This document shows positions 35,568-44,637 of a stretch of DNA of 64,000 bases, one piece after another. Numbering within the stretch: the stretch's first letter is position 1; the number at the start of each line of letters is the position of its first letter. This stretch comes from an uncultured Clostridium sp. GTDB taxonomy: Bacteria; Bacillota; Clostridia; TANB77; CAG-508. The notes under the pieces are model-generated. The model saw nothing but the letters and a program-made list of their open reading frames with translations, searched no databases and was not told the DNA's origin. The DNA is taken from NCBI GenBank assembly GCA_948471035.1, contig CAOKRC010000004.1:1-64000 (forward strand). The letters run 5' to 3'. The position numbers and the translations under genes were made by a program.

Positions 35568-35723
35568 ATGGAAAATATTATAATAAGAAATATTAAGAAA
35601 AAAGATATTCCAAGTGTTGTAAATATTCAAATAGATGGCTGGAAATTAGCATATAGAGGAATAATTGCTCTATATTACTACTATAGATATTTATTGGAGT
35701 TATATCCGAAGTATAATATGTAG
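35568..35723 (+). pseudogene. Truncated GNAT acetyltransferase remnant
   Basis: The first 33 codons (MENIIIRNIKKKDIPSVVNI, IDGWKLAYRGII) closely match the start of the GNAT protein at 3918. After that the frame becomes low-complexity (LYYYYRYLLELY) and stops at 51 codons without the acetyl-CoA loop. It keeps a start codon and a weak ribosome binding site. It is a broken paralogue, perhaps cut by an insertion or deletion. Confidence 0.75.
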
Positions 35724-36119
35724 CACAAATTGACTACAAAAATGAGATAAGAAGTAAAAAAGATGAATAAGTATTCAGAAAAAAATAAGATTTCTGTGCA
35801 ATTGTAAGATTGAGACTATAAATGATATTGATAATGTGAAAGAAAAGAAACAGGAAGAAATAAGATTACAAAGCAAATAATTGTAGTAGCAACTGAACCA
35901 AAAAGAGGAAAAAAGTAAATTAGAATGTGTTATTAAGTTACAAATAATGTTTCTAGTATGAAAGAACAAATAATAGAAATAGATGACAAAGACAAAATAA
36001 AAAGAAAAAAGATCGAAAATGTGAAAGATAGCAAAAAACTAATTTTTATTGACTCTAATGAGAAAAAAATGATATATTTTAACAAGAATGCTAATAAGAA
36101 TAGTTGATAAAAATATAGA

Positions 36120-36460
36120 AGGCTTATTATGGTGAAGGGAGATTTAAGAAACTTAATAAAGCAAGTAATTTTACAAAGAATTAGGAATTAGTTCAGCTCA
36201 TGTATTTGATATAGAAAAGGGAAATAAATTACCATCAAAGTAATTGATGAAAAAGATAATTAATATAATCCAAAGTAAAGAAGTAACAAAAGAAACTTTC
36301 TATGATTATTTAGCTAAAGAATCTAATTAAGGTAAAAAGATTTCAATAGATGTTGAAGAATATATGATTGAGAATTGTGATCTACAAAATTTAATAAGAA
36401 TTGCTAAGTGAAAGAATGTAAGCAATACATTCTGGATAAAGATGGAAAAAGAATTAAATA
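36120..36460 (+). pseudogene. Decayed XRE-type regulator
   Basis: Across frames the text LGISSAHVFDIEKGNKLPSK, LMKKIINII, ETFYDYLAKESN, then VEEYMIENCDLQNLIRIAK is readable but broken by several stops and shifts. It resembles HTH regulators of the ImmR type. The rest of 35724-36119 is non-coding debris with no recognisable gene. Confidence 0.5.
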
Positions 36461-36476
36461 ATAAAGGAGAAGAAAT

Positions 36477-38597
36477 ATGAATTTTGAGAAATTAAAAGAA
36501 AAATATAATAAAGAACATAAAAAAGATACTGAGATACAATGCTTTTTGCCAGTACATTTAACAATTAATAAAATAGAAAGAAACTTATATAAAACAGATG
36601 GAAGCTTTAATGAACAATATTATAAATGGCAATTTCTAAGTTGTTTTATTGGGGCAGGGTATTGCTCTAAAGATTTTATTGGTGTAGAAGTGAATCTTCC
36701 AAAAGGAAATAAAAATTCTGCACATATAAAAATAGATGCGGCTATTTTTGATAATAAAAATTGGTTTGAACATTATAATAATTTACATACTAAAAAAGAT
36801 GATTCTAAATGGGATGAACTAAACTGGTTGCAAGAACATATGATATGTGCTATAGAATTCAAGAAAGAAGATGGAAAAGATATAAAAGGTAATTTTAATA
36901 GTCAATTAAAAAGCTATATGAATGAATCATCAAGGGAAAAAGTTTTTGGAATCTTATATGATGAAGAGAGATTATATTTATTTCAGTCTTCAAATAAAAG
37001 TTATATAAGATTAAGTGATGAATTCAATATTGAAAGTAAGAGTAAAATAGAAGCTACATATGAAATGCCAGATGCATATGAAAATTTATTAACATTAAAT
37101 GAAATGATGGATTTTAATATAGAAGTTTATAATATAAATGATTATTCACATAGAATTTTATCAGAATTAAGTATAATTTCAAAAACAGATTCAAAAAGAT
37201 TAAATGATGCACTATCAGAAATACTAAAAAGAATGGATAAATGTGGTTTAGCTAATCAAAAGGGTTATAATATATTAATACAATTAATTGCATTAAAGAT
37301 ATATGATGAAAGACATAATAAATTTGATTTACAATATTATATAAATCAAAATGAATTTAATTACAAATCTTTAGCAGATAGTAATTTACAAGAATTTATA
37401 GAAAGAATAGAAAATATAAAAAATCATGCCAAAACTACATATAACAAAATTTTAAATTCAGATGCTTTTGATATGAAAAATGAAAGTCAATTAAAATTGG
37501 TCATAGAGATTGTTAGACAGTTCCAAAATTATAGTTTTTTAGGTTCTAAAAGAAATAATTTATACCAATTAGTTTTCTATAGATTTGCATCAAAATTTGC
37601 TAAAGGTGAAAACGCACAGTTTATAACACCTTTACAGATTATTGATTTCATTGTTGAAATGGTAAATCCGAAACATAATGAGACAATTATTGATCCAACT
37701 GTTGGAATAGCTGATTTCCTATCTGTATCATATGTTAAGTCAAATGGAAATTTATCTGATGAGAATATCTATGGACTAGATATAGATGAAGATATGATAA
37801 GATTAGCAACTTTAAATATGTTATTAAACGGAGATGGAAATGCAAGATTAGACGTAAAAAATGATGGACTAGGATCAATTCTTACGAAATTTGGAGAAAA
37901 TGGCAATTTAATTAAACTTGTACCTAAAGAAGGAAAAAATGATTATAATTATAATGGAGATTGGGATACAAGACCAGATAATCAAAGCATAAAAAAATTT
38001 GATGTTGTATTAACAAATCCACCATTTGGAGATGGAAGAGCTTGGGAGCCAAGAGGAGAAGAAACAAAAATAGCAGAATGCTATGAATTATGGAATAAAT
38101 ATAAACAACAGAAAATAGATTTAGGAGTTATTTTCTTAGAAAATGCAGTTAGAATTTTAAAAGAAAATGGTAGAATGGCAATTGTCTTATCTAATTCTAT
38201 AGCATCTATAGAGTCACATAGAGAAGCTAGAAAATGGTTATGTGAAAATATGAGGATTGTAGGAATAATAGATTTGCCAGCTAATATATTTGCTGAAGCA
38301 GGAGTAAGTCCAACAATAATTGTAGCATATAAGCCATCTAAAGAAGAATTATTAAAGTTAAAGAAAAACAATTACCAAATTTTTTCAAAGGAAATAAAAA
38401 ATGTTGGATATGAGGTAAAAACAAAAAATAAAGTTAAATGTTTTGAAACACAATATAAAATAAATCCAATAACTTTTGAAAAAGAAATTAATACTGATGG
38501 AACAGCTAAACTAGATGAGGAATTTACAGAAACAATATTAGAATTTAAGCAATGGTGTAATTTGCAAGAAGATACATTGAAAAAATTATTTTTATAA
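36477..38597 (+). CDS. Fused nuclease-N6-adenine methyltransferase (BcgI-type RM subunit)
   Basis: A 706-aa protein with an N-terminal PD-(D/E)xK-like nuclease domain (Asp87 in KIDAAIFD, then Glu127-Phe-Lys129 in CAIEFKKE) and a type I-like gamma-class adenine methyltransferase domain (FITPLQIIDFIVEMV, DPTVGIADFL, catalytic NPPF 514-517). Fusion of cutting and methylating activities, with a separate specificity subunit next door, is the layout of BcgI-like type IIB enzymes. Family enzymes of this kind cut on both sides of their site. AAAGGAGAAG precedes the ATG. The recognition site cannot be read from the sequence. Confidence 0.85.
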   Translation: MNFEKLKEKYNKEHKKDTEIQCFLPVHLTINKIERNLYKTDGSFNEQYYKWQFLSCFIGAGYCSKDFIGVEVNLPKGNKNSAHIKIDAAIFDNKNWFEHYNNLHTKKDDSKWDELNWLQEHMICAIEFKKEDGKDIKGNFNSQLKSYMNESSREKVFGILYDEERLYLFQSSNKSYIRLSDEFNIESKSKIEATYEMPDAYENLLTLNEMMDFNIEVYNINDYSHRILSELSIISKTDSKRLNDALSEILKRMDKCGLANQKGYNILIQLIALKIYDERHNKFDLQYYINQNEFNYKSLADSNLQEFIERIENIKNHAKTTYNKILNSDAFDMKNESQLKLVIEIVRQFQNYSFLGSKRNNLYQLVFYRFASKFAKGENAQFITPLQIIDFIVEMVNPKHNETIIDPTVGIADFLSVSYVKSNGNLSDENIYGLDIDEDMIRLATLNMLLNGDGNARLDVKNDGLGSILTKFGENGNLIKLVPKEGKNDYNYNGDWDTRPDNQSIKKFDVVLTNPPFGDGRAWEPRGEETKIAECYELWNKYKQQKIDLGVIFLENAVRILKENGRMAIVLSNSIASIESHREARKWLCENMRIVGIIDLPANIFAEAGVSPTIIVAYKPSKEELLKLKKNNYQIFSKEIKNVGYEVKTKNKVKCFETQYKINPITFEKEINTDGTAKLDEEFTETILEFKQWCNLQEDTLKKLFL

Positions 38598-38611
38598 CAT
38601 AGGAGGAGAGA

Positions 38612-40123
38612 ATGAGTGAAAATTATATTGATATTCCAATGTTCACAACAATAAAAGAAGTTGAAGAGAGAGATTATACTTTATCAGCAACTCAATACAA
38701 AACATTTTCTATAAAAAATAAAAATATTAAGTATGTTAGAGAATTTCTAGACAGAGACTTAAAAAGAAATGATTTGGGAAATGAGATAGGAAGCGAAAGT
38801 TATATAAAAGAATCAAAATATATTTTCATAAAAACAAAGGCGTTACAGGAACATAGTTATTTATTAGATAAAAATAAAGAGTCTATACAATTTGTAACTA
38901 CTAATAATTTTCGAAACTATAATTTAAAAAAAGATGATTTACTGATTTCAAAAGATAGTAATGTAGGGGAGATTATAATTTTAGATAAGGATTATAAAAA
39001 TGCAATGTTATGTGGTGGTATATATAGATTACCAATTAGTAGAAATAAATATTATTTACTTGCATTTATAAAAAATAAAATTGTTAGAAGTCAAATTGAT
39101 TTTATGGTACCAAGAGGATCTACAATAAGACATGGGAAAACTAAATTTTTAGATTGCAAAATTCCGATCCCAAATAGGAATATAGAAAATACTATAAAAT
39201 ATATAGAAATAATAACAAAAGCAATTATAGAAAAAGAGATAAAAATACAAGAGTTACATAATAGAATTTTAGATAAGATTGATGAAGAGTTAAAAGAAAA
39301 TCAAAAAACAAATTTATATAAATATAAATTACCTACAATAGATGAAATTATTAATTTGGACAGAATGGATTCATCGCTATATTCGAGAGAATTTAAGAAA
39401 AATGAATTTATAATTTTAAATTATTTGAATGGAGTTTCTAATATTGAAGAATTAGGATTTGAAAAACCATCTAGAGGACAAAATTTACAACTATCAAATA
39501 TTGGAAAAAGTGTGTATAGTAATGAAGAATTAAAAGGATTTTATAGATTAATTTTACCTAAATATTTATCTAAATATGGAACAGTAAATACAGTTGAATA
39601 TATTGGAAATAAAAATGAATTAAAAACACTGGAAAAAGGCAATATTATATTTGGAGCAGAAGGCAATGAAAAAGGAAGATCTTTAGTGATAATTGAAAAT
39701 AAAGACAAAGCAATTACAAATATTCATGGAATAACACTTAAACAGAAGAAACATGATAGTTCAAAATGTATATTTGTAAAATTATTTTTAGATTATTTAA
39801 GAAATAAGGGAATGATTGATGCTTATGCTGTAGGTGGAAATGGGGGAAGTTTAGCAATAAAATATTGGAACTATTTGAAATTCCCAAATTTTCCATTAGA
39901 GATAGAGAAGAAAATAACTTCATTATATTATAATAATTTAGAACAATACAATATAGATGAATATAATTTTGGGCGTTTTAAAGAATATGACAGAAAATTT
40001 AATGAAAAAGCAGGAATATATGAATTAGATAAGAGTAGAAAATATTTGCAAAAGCTATTAGATAGTACAATTGAAAAAATAGCTAATGATATAGAAGTAA
40101 AAACTAATTTTTGTATTAATTAA
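38612..40123 (+). CDS. Specificity subunit (HsdS-like) of the BcgI-type system
   Basis: A 503-aa protein with two target-recognition-domain halves. The first has KKDDLLISKDSNVGEIIIL and VPRGSTIRHGKTKFLDCKIPIP, followed by a helical spacer (IEIITKAIIEKEIKIQELHNRILD). The second has LEKGNIIFGAEGNEKGRSLVII and LKFPNFPLEIEKKITSLY. It starts 14 bp after the methyltransferase gene with AGGAGGAG upstream, so the two are one operon. It binds DNA and directs the partner; two half-sites are expected from the two domains. Confidence 0.85.
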   Translation: MSENYIDIPMFTTIKEVEERDYTLSATQYKTFSIKNKNIKYVREFLDRDLKRNDLGNEIGSESYIKESKYIFIKTKALQEHSYLLDKNKESIQFVTTNNFRNYNLKKDDLLISKDSNVGEIIILDKDYKNAMLCGGIYRLPISRNKYYLLAFIKNKIVRSQIDFMVPRGSTIRHGKTKFLDCKIPIPNRNIENTIKYIEIITKAIIEKEIKIQELHNRILDKIDEELKENQKTNLYKYKLPTIDEIINLDRMDSSLYSREFKKNEFIILNYLNGVSNIEELGFEKPSRGQNLQLSNIGKSVYSNEELKGFYRLILPKYLSKYGTVNTVEYIGNKNELKTLEKGNIIFGAEGNEKGRSLVIIENKDKAITNIHGITLKQKKHDSSKCIFVKLFLDYLRNKGMIDAYAVGGNGGSLAIKYWNYLKFPNFPLEIEKKITSLYYNNLEQYNIDEYNFGRFKEYDRKFNEKAGIYELDKSRKYLQKLLDSTIEKIANDIEVKTNFCIN

Positions 40124-40328
40124 AAAAGATGATTTCATGAAGTGAACCCAAAAAGTTGTACAGTATAAATTAGGCTACTAACATGGAATTTTCTCTGTAT
40201 TGAACAGGGGACATTCTTTTTAACTAAAACTTATAGTTATGATGAAAGTAACAAAAGAATCACTCACAATGTTATAATAATTTTAAGTTTGACGGCTTAA
40301 AAATTAAAATAATAAAGGAGTGATTCGT

Positions 40329-40568
40329 ATGAAAAGTTCATACACAGATAGTTTAGCACATACAACATTTGAATGCAAATATCATATAGTATTTGCACCG
40401 AAATTCAGAAGAAAAGAAATATATGGAACATTAAGAAGAGAAATAGGGATGATATTGAGAGAATTATGCAAAAGAAAAGATGTAGAAGTGATTAATGCAG
40501 AAGCATGTTCAGACCATATACATATGTATGATTGTTTTATATTTATCTTCATTATTCATTTGCTTTAA
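40329..40568 (+). pseudogene. Truncated IS200/IS605 TnpA
   Basis: The first 70 or so residues match Y1 transposases (TTFECKYHIVFAPKFRRKEI, LRRE, VINAEACSDHIHM with the HUH pair). After HIHM the sequence turns into unrelated text (YDCFIFIF) and stops. The catalytic tyrosine part is missing. AAAGGAG precedes ATG 40329. It lies inside the IS3 remains. Confidence 0.85.
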
Positions 40569-40672
40569 ATAATAGTAATATGTACTTCTTGGAATTTGAG
40601 ATACTTTTAATAAAACTGTTAACTTGTGGTATTACCTTAGTTCTGTAACGGCTTCTACTTTTTCTTGTTATC

Positions 40673-40807
40673 TCATTTTATTATTTCTTGAACTAAGGCA
40701 TACAATTTTTTTAAGTAATCATTCTCTGCACGCGAAATTTCTATTTCTTTCTCTAAATCAATATTATTTTTTTCTCTTTGTTTTTTACTTTCAGACTTTT
40801 TACTCAT
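40673..40807 (-). pseudogene. C-terminal part of IS3 OrfA (leucine-zipper segment)
   Basis: Reads MSKKSESKKQREKNNIDLEK, then EIEISRAENDYLKKLYALVQ, the heptad-repeat end of IS150-type OrfA proteins. Its ATG overlaps the stop of the upstream frame (ATATGA), so OrfA is split in two by a frameshift. Confidence 0.65.
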
Positions 40808-41190
40808 ATTTTTGGTCTCCCTCTACTATGAATATTTAGCCCTTCAATTCCTTCATTATTATATATTTCTACCCACTTTAATACTATATCTCCACCAGAT
40901 AAATTAAATATATGTGGTGTTTTCCTGGCTAAAAGGCTATTATTTATATATTCTATCACAGCAAGTTTGTATTTTCCATCATATACTGTATTTTCATTTG
41001 ATTTTAAACCATTGTAATTATTTTTTATATAACTTCTTATCCATTTTCTTACTACGCTTTTACATATATTAAAATGTTCTCCAGTTAATTTATAACCGTA
41101 GTTAGTATTTAAGTAATATTCTACTACTTGTTTTTTAAATTCAAAACTATATTTTAACACGATAAAAACCCTCCATGTTTTGTCTAACAT
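40804..41190 (-). pseudogene. IS3 (IS150 group) OrfA, N-terminal part
   Basis: 128 aa with two HTH units: FKKQVVEYYLNTNYGYKLTG, FNICKSVVRKWIRSY, and LSGGDIVLKWVEIYNNEGIE. It ends LNIHSRGRPK as in IS150-type transposase A proteins. The frame stops just before the leucine zipper, which continues in the next frame. Confidence 0.75.
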
Positions 41191-41236
41191 TTTAGGTTCA
41201 TATCAAAAATAGTTTAATAAAGAGGGTTCATTTTTT

Positions 41237-41900
41237 ATGAATAAATATTCAAGTGAATTTAAATTAGAAGTTGTAAATTATTATTTTAGAAAATAATATT
41301 GGATATCAAAGAACATGAGATTATTTTTATATTATGTTTTCTTGTAACGGAATAGGAGTATATTATTTTAATTTAGCACGAGATTATGTAGTTAGCAAAT
41401 AGAAATGTATATATTATGAGAAAGGATCACTAAAGCTTTATATATAGAACAATGTAGTAGATTAAGAAATAAAGTAAGAATATAAAAATTAAAGATGAAA
41501 TATTATCTATATTTCACGAAAATGAAGGTCGTTATGGGTATCGTATAATCACTTTAGAATCGAAAAATAGGTTTTATATTAATCATAAAGCTGTATAAGA
41601 TTAGTGAAAATATTTGGAGCTAAAGAGTATGACAATATCAAAAAGAAGATATAATTAATATAATGGAACAATAAGTAAAATAACAGATAATTTATTACAA
41701 AATAATTTTAATGTTCAAAGTTCAAACGAAAAATTAGTAAATGATGTTATAGAATTTAAAATAAATGACAAAAAATTATACTTACCTCCAATGATTGATT
41801 TATAAATGGTGAGATAATAAGTTATAATTTATCAAGATATCCAGTATTTAATCAAATAGAAGATATAGTTCAACAAAAAGGAATCAGATAAAATATGTAA
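41237..41900 (+). pseudogene. Remains of IS3 OrfA start and OrfB
   Basis: MNKYSSEFKLEVVNYYF at 41237 is the start of an OrfA-like protein. Farther on, IFHENEGRYGYRIITLESK and INHKAV are the HTH_21-like start of an OrfB, broken by many stops. The DDE motif is not recognisable. Confidence 0.6.
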
Positions 41901-42385
41901 AGAAAATAATTAATCAGATAATAGCCATGCAGGAAATTTCTTTGAAATATTAAAATCCGAATTATTTTATCTGAAAGAAAAGAAATATAAAAATATTGAA
42001 GAATTAAAAAGAGATATAATTTAATATATAAATTATTATAATAACAGAAGAATTAAGAGCGAACTAAAAGGAATGTTTCTTGCTTAATACAGAAAACATT
42101 ACTGCTTAGAAACCTAATTTTATTGTTCAACTTTTTGTGGCAGTACATGTATCAATAGAACTTAAATAACTAGATAATTATCCAATTTGGATAAAATCTT
42201 TTATGTTCTTCTTTAAGTAATTTAGTCTTAATCTTTCATATTTTTTAGTTTATCTAGGAAAGTATAAATCAGGAATCAAAAACCTCCTTCTTTATGATAA
42301 GTAATTTTATTTATTTTCAAAATTTTCCAAATAAATTTTTTGGTTTCTCATCTTTATAAAAACTACGAATATCTATATTAAATAT

Positions 42386-42462
42386 ATTGGGGAAAGTTAA
42401 GAAAACTTTTCAAGAATTAAAAAACAACACAAATGTTCTAAAAATCATTTCCCCAATTTTTA
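42386..42462 (+). terminator. Hairpin in the gap before the secretion operon
   Basis: ATTGGGGAAA (42386-42395) pairs perfectly with TTTCCCCAAT (42448-42457), followed by TTTTTA. The loop has its own AAAGTT/AACTTT hairpin. The remaining gap (42147-42700) shows no gene. Confidence 0.5.
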
Positions 42463-42700
42463 TTGATTATCTTTTATAAATTCAAATGAAAACAAAATTT
42501 AATAAATTAATAATATTAATTATAAAGTATAAAAATAATACAATATTATGAAATTTTAGTCTAATATTAGTTAATTTAACATAATATAGTATGAAAACAC
42601 ATTATTTTTATTACATTAATATTAAATTTAGCTCAAAAAGTTGAATAAAACAGATAAATGGAATATAATAGAATTAAGTAACTAAAATGGGGGAATTTGT

Positions 42701-43099
42701 ATGAAAATAAAGAAAATGATGATAACGGTAATAACCATACTACTATTATTGGTAGCAATTCCAATAAAGGTTCATGCATCAGATGGATTTGTTTTCCCAT
42801 CATGGAATAATTTAATAAATTCAGGAAAGAGTTTTTTATCAAAAGGAAAAAATGAAAATATAAGTACATCACAAATGGGAAATATATTTACTCCGATGGC
42901 AAGAATACTACTATCTTGTGGAGTAATAGTATTACTTGGATGTACTATAACTATGGGAATAAAATATATACTAGCAACACCAGAAGAAGCAGCTAAATTA
43001 AAACAGCAATTAATAGGTTTAGTAGTTTCTGCATTTGTTATATTTGGTGCAGTAGGAATATGGACATTAGCTTATCAAATATTTTCAAGTGTTTTATAA
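42701..43099 (+). CDS. VirB2/TrbC-like pilin at the head of the secretion operon
   Basis: A 132-aa protein with a signal peptide (1 to about 26, VHASDG), a 35-residue polar segment, and two hydrophobic helices around the turn LATPEEAAKLKQQL. Same topology as the three copies at 16.2-17.4 kb but clearly divergent. It is the first gene of the type IV secretion-like operon and is followed 24 bp later by the VirB3-like gene. It would form the pilus or channel lining; this is inferred from the family. Confidence 0.8.
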   Translation: MKIKKMMITVITILLLLVAIPIKVHASDGFVFPSWNNLINSGKSFLSKGKNENISTSQMGNIFTPMARILLSCGVIVLLGCTITMGIKYILATPEEAAKLKQQLIGLVVSAFVIFGAVGIWTLAYQIFSSVL

Positions 43100-43123
43100 T
43101 AAATTTACAAAGGAGGAATTAAT

Positions 43124-43465
43124 ATGGGAAGTTATTACATTCCTAGAAATCTAAGAGGAGAGACAAGATTATTATATATATTTACAGTGAAATCATTAAT
43201 TACAACAGTAGCAGGAGCATTAATAGGAACAGTATTTCTTTTTATATTTAGTCTATTAAACATGTCAGTAGTAGGAATAATAATTACAGTTCTATTTGCA
43301 CTTGTTGGTTATGGAGTTGGAGCTATAAAAATACCAACTCTTGCAGGAATTCCAATAACTAAAAAAATAGGTGGTGAGCCATTAAGCGAAATTATAATAA
43401 GATGGATTAAATTTAACAAAAATAAAAAGATGTATGTTTACACAAAGGAGGAAAATAAAGAATGA
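43124..43465 (+). CDS. PrgI-family (VirB3-like) membrane protein
   Basis: A 113-aa protein that begins SYYIPRNLRGETRLLYIF, with two closely spaced transmembrane helices (about 20-40 and 45-65) and IKIPTLAGIPITKKIGGEPL. This is the PrgI/VirB3 pattern of Gram-positive type IV secretion systems. AAAGGAGG precedes the ATG. Its stop overlaps the next start by 4 bp (ATGA). It is an inner channel component that works with VirB4. Confidence 0.85.
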   Translation: MGSYYIPRNLRGETRLLYIFTVKSLITTVAGALIGTVFLFIFSLLNMSVVGIIITVLFALVGYGVGAIKIPTLAGIPITKKIGGEPLSEIIIRWIKFNKNKKMYVYTKEENKE

Positions 43466-44619
43466 GTATAGTTACAATATTACAGATAATATTAGCAATC
43501 CTAGTATTTATTATATTTTGTTTAATAGGAATATATGTATTAATAATGTATGTAAATAAGAAGAAAGAAGAGGAACCAGAAGAAGAGGAAGAAACTGTTG
43601 ATGAAAGTCTAGGAACATTTAGAGGGTTGTCAAAAGAATCCATATATAAATTTATGGAATTTGATGAAATAAAAGATAATATGATTGTAAGAAAAAATAG
43701 AAATCAATATGTAATGGTAATTCAATGCCAAGGTGTAAACTATGATTTAATGTCAGATGATGAAAAAATGGCTGTTGAAGAAGGATTTGTACAGTTCTTA
43801 AATACATTAAGATTTCCAATTCAATTATATGTTCAAACTAGAAGCTTGAATTTAAAAGATATAATTGATGAATACAAAGAGAAAGTTTCTGAAATAGCAA
43901 TAGATATTGAAAAATTAAATTCAAGAATTGCTAATGCAAAAACAAAAGGAAATGAAAAATTAAAACAAAAATTAGAATTTGAGAAACTAAGAAAAACAAG
44001 AGTATTAGAATATGGAATAGATATTTCAGATTATGTAGGAAGAATGAGTTTAAATAAAAATATATTACAACAAAAAACGTATGTTGTTATTTCTTATTAT
44101 TCAAATGAATTCTCTGGAGCTGCTGATAGTACACCAGATGAATTAGATAATATTGCATTTTCTGAATTATATACAAGAGTTCAATCAATTATACATGCAC
44201 TTCAAGCTTCAGGTGTTAATGCTAAAATATTAGATTCTGAAAATTTAGCTGAATTATTATATGTTGCTTATAACAGAGATGATTCTGAGCTAATTCAGTT
44301 ATCAAAGGCTTTAGACTCTCAATATGATGCTTTATATAGTAGTGGAAAAGATGTACTAGAAAAGAAACAAGAAAAATTAGAAGCTGCAATAAATTCAGCA
44401 GCAATAGAACTTGCAACTGATAGTATAATTAAAGCAGATAAATATAGACAGATTGATAAACTAAGAAAATCTCAGTTAATAAAAGAAAAAGCAAATGATA
44501 TAATTGATGAGTATAAAGAACAGATGGATCCTGTAATATATGAAGGAGCAAGAAAAGAAATTGAAAAAGCAGAAATAGAAGATACTGATAATTCATCAGA
44601 AGAATTAAAAAGTAACTAA
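43462..44619 (+). CDS. Membrane-anchored TraC/VirB4-N-like secretion component
   Basis: A 385-aa protein with one N-terminal transmembrane helix (about 8-31), an acidic linker (KKKEEEPEEEEETVDESLG), then a domain like the N-terminal part of VirB4/TraC proteins (RKNRNQYVMVIQCQGVNYDL, FVQFLNTLRFPIQLYVQTRS, TYVVISYYSNEF) and a long helical tail. It has no Walker motifs. In several Gram-positive systems this domain is a separate protein between VirB3 and VirB4, as here. It overlaps the PrgI gene by 4 bp. Confidence 0.75.
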   Translation: MSIVTILQIILAILVFIIFCLIGIYVLIMYVNKKKEEEPEEEEETVDESLGTFRGLSKESIYKFMEFDEIKDNMIVRKNRNQYVMVIQCQGVNYDLMSDDEKMAVEEGFVQFLNTLRFPIQLYVQTRSLNLKDIIDEYKEKVSEIAIDIEKLNSRIANAKTKGNEKLKQKLEFEKLRKTRVLEYGIDISDYVGRMSLNKNILQQKTYVVISYYSNEFSGAADSTPDELDNIAFSELYTRVQSIIHALQASGVNAKILDSENLAELLYVAYNRDDSELIQLSKALDSQYDALYSSGKDVLEKKQEKLEAAINSAAIELATDSIIKADKYRQIDKLRKSQLIKEKANDIIDEYKEQMDPVIYEGARKEIEKAEIEDTDNSSEELKSN

Positions 44620-44637
44620 TGAGGAGGGGTAAATAAA

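Larger units (their letters stand above)
40143..42146. mobile_element. Decayed IS3-family element with an IS200-like fragment inside
   Basis: Imperfect terminal inverted repeats are visible. The left end has TGAACCCAAAAAGTTGTACA (40143 on). The right end reads, on the minus strand, GTACTGCCACAAAAAGTTG (42146 down). Both share CAAAAAGTTG and end in AAATTAGG, typical of IS3/IS150 ends. Between them are an IS200 TnpA start, a minus-strand IS3 OrfA and scattered OrfB remains. No intact transposase exists. Confidence 0.6.
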
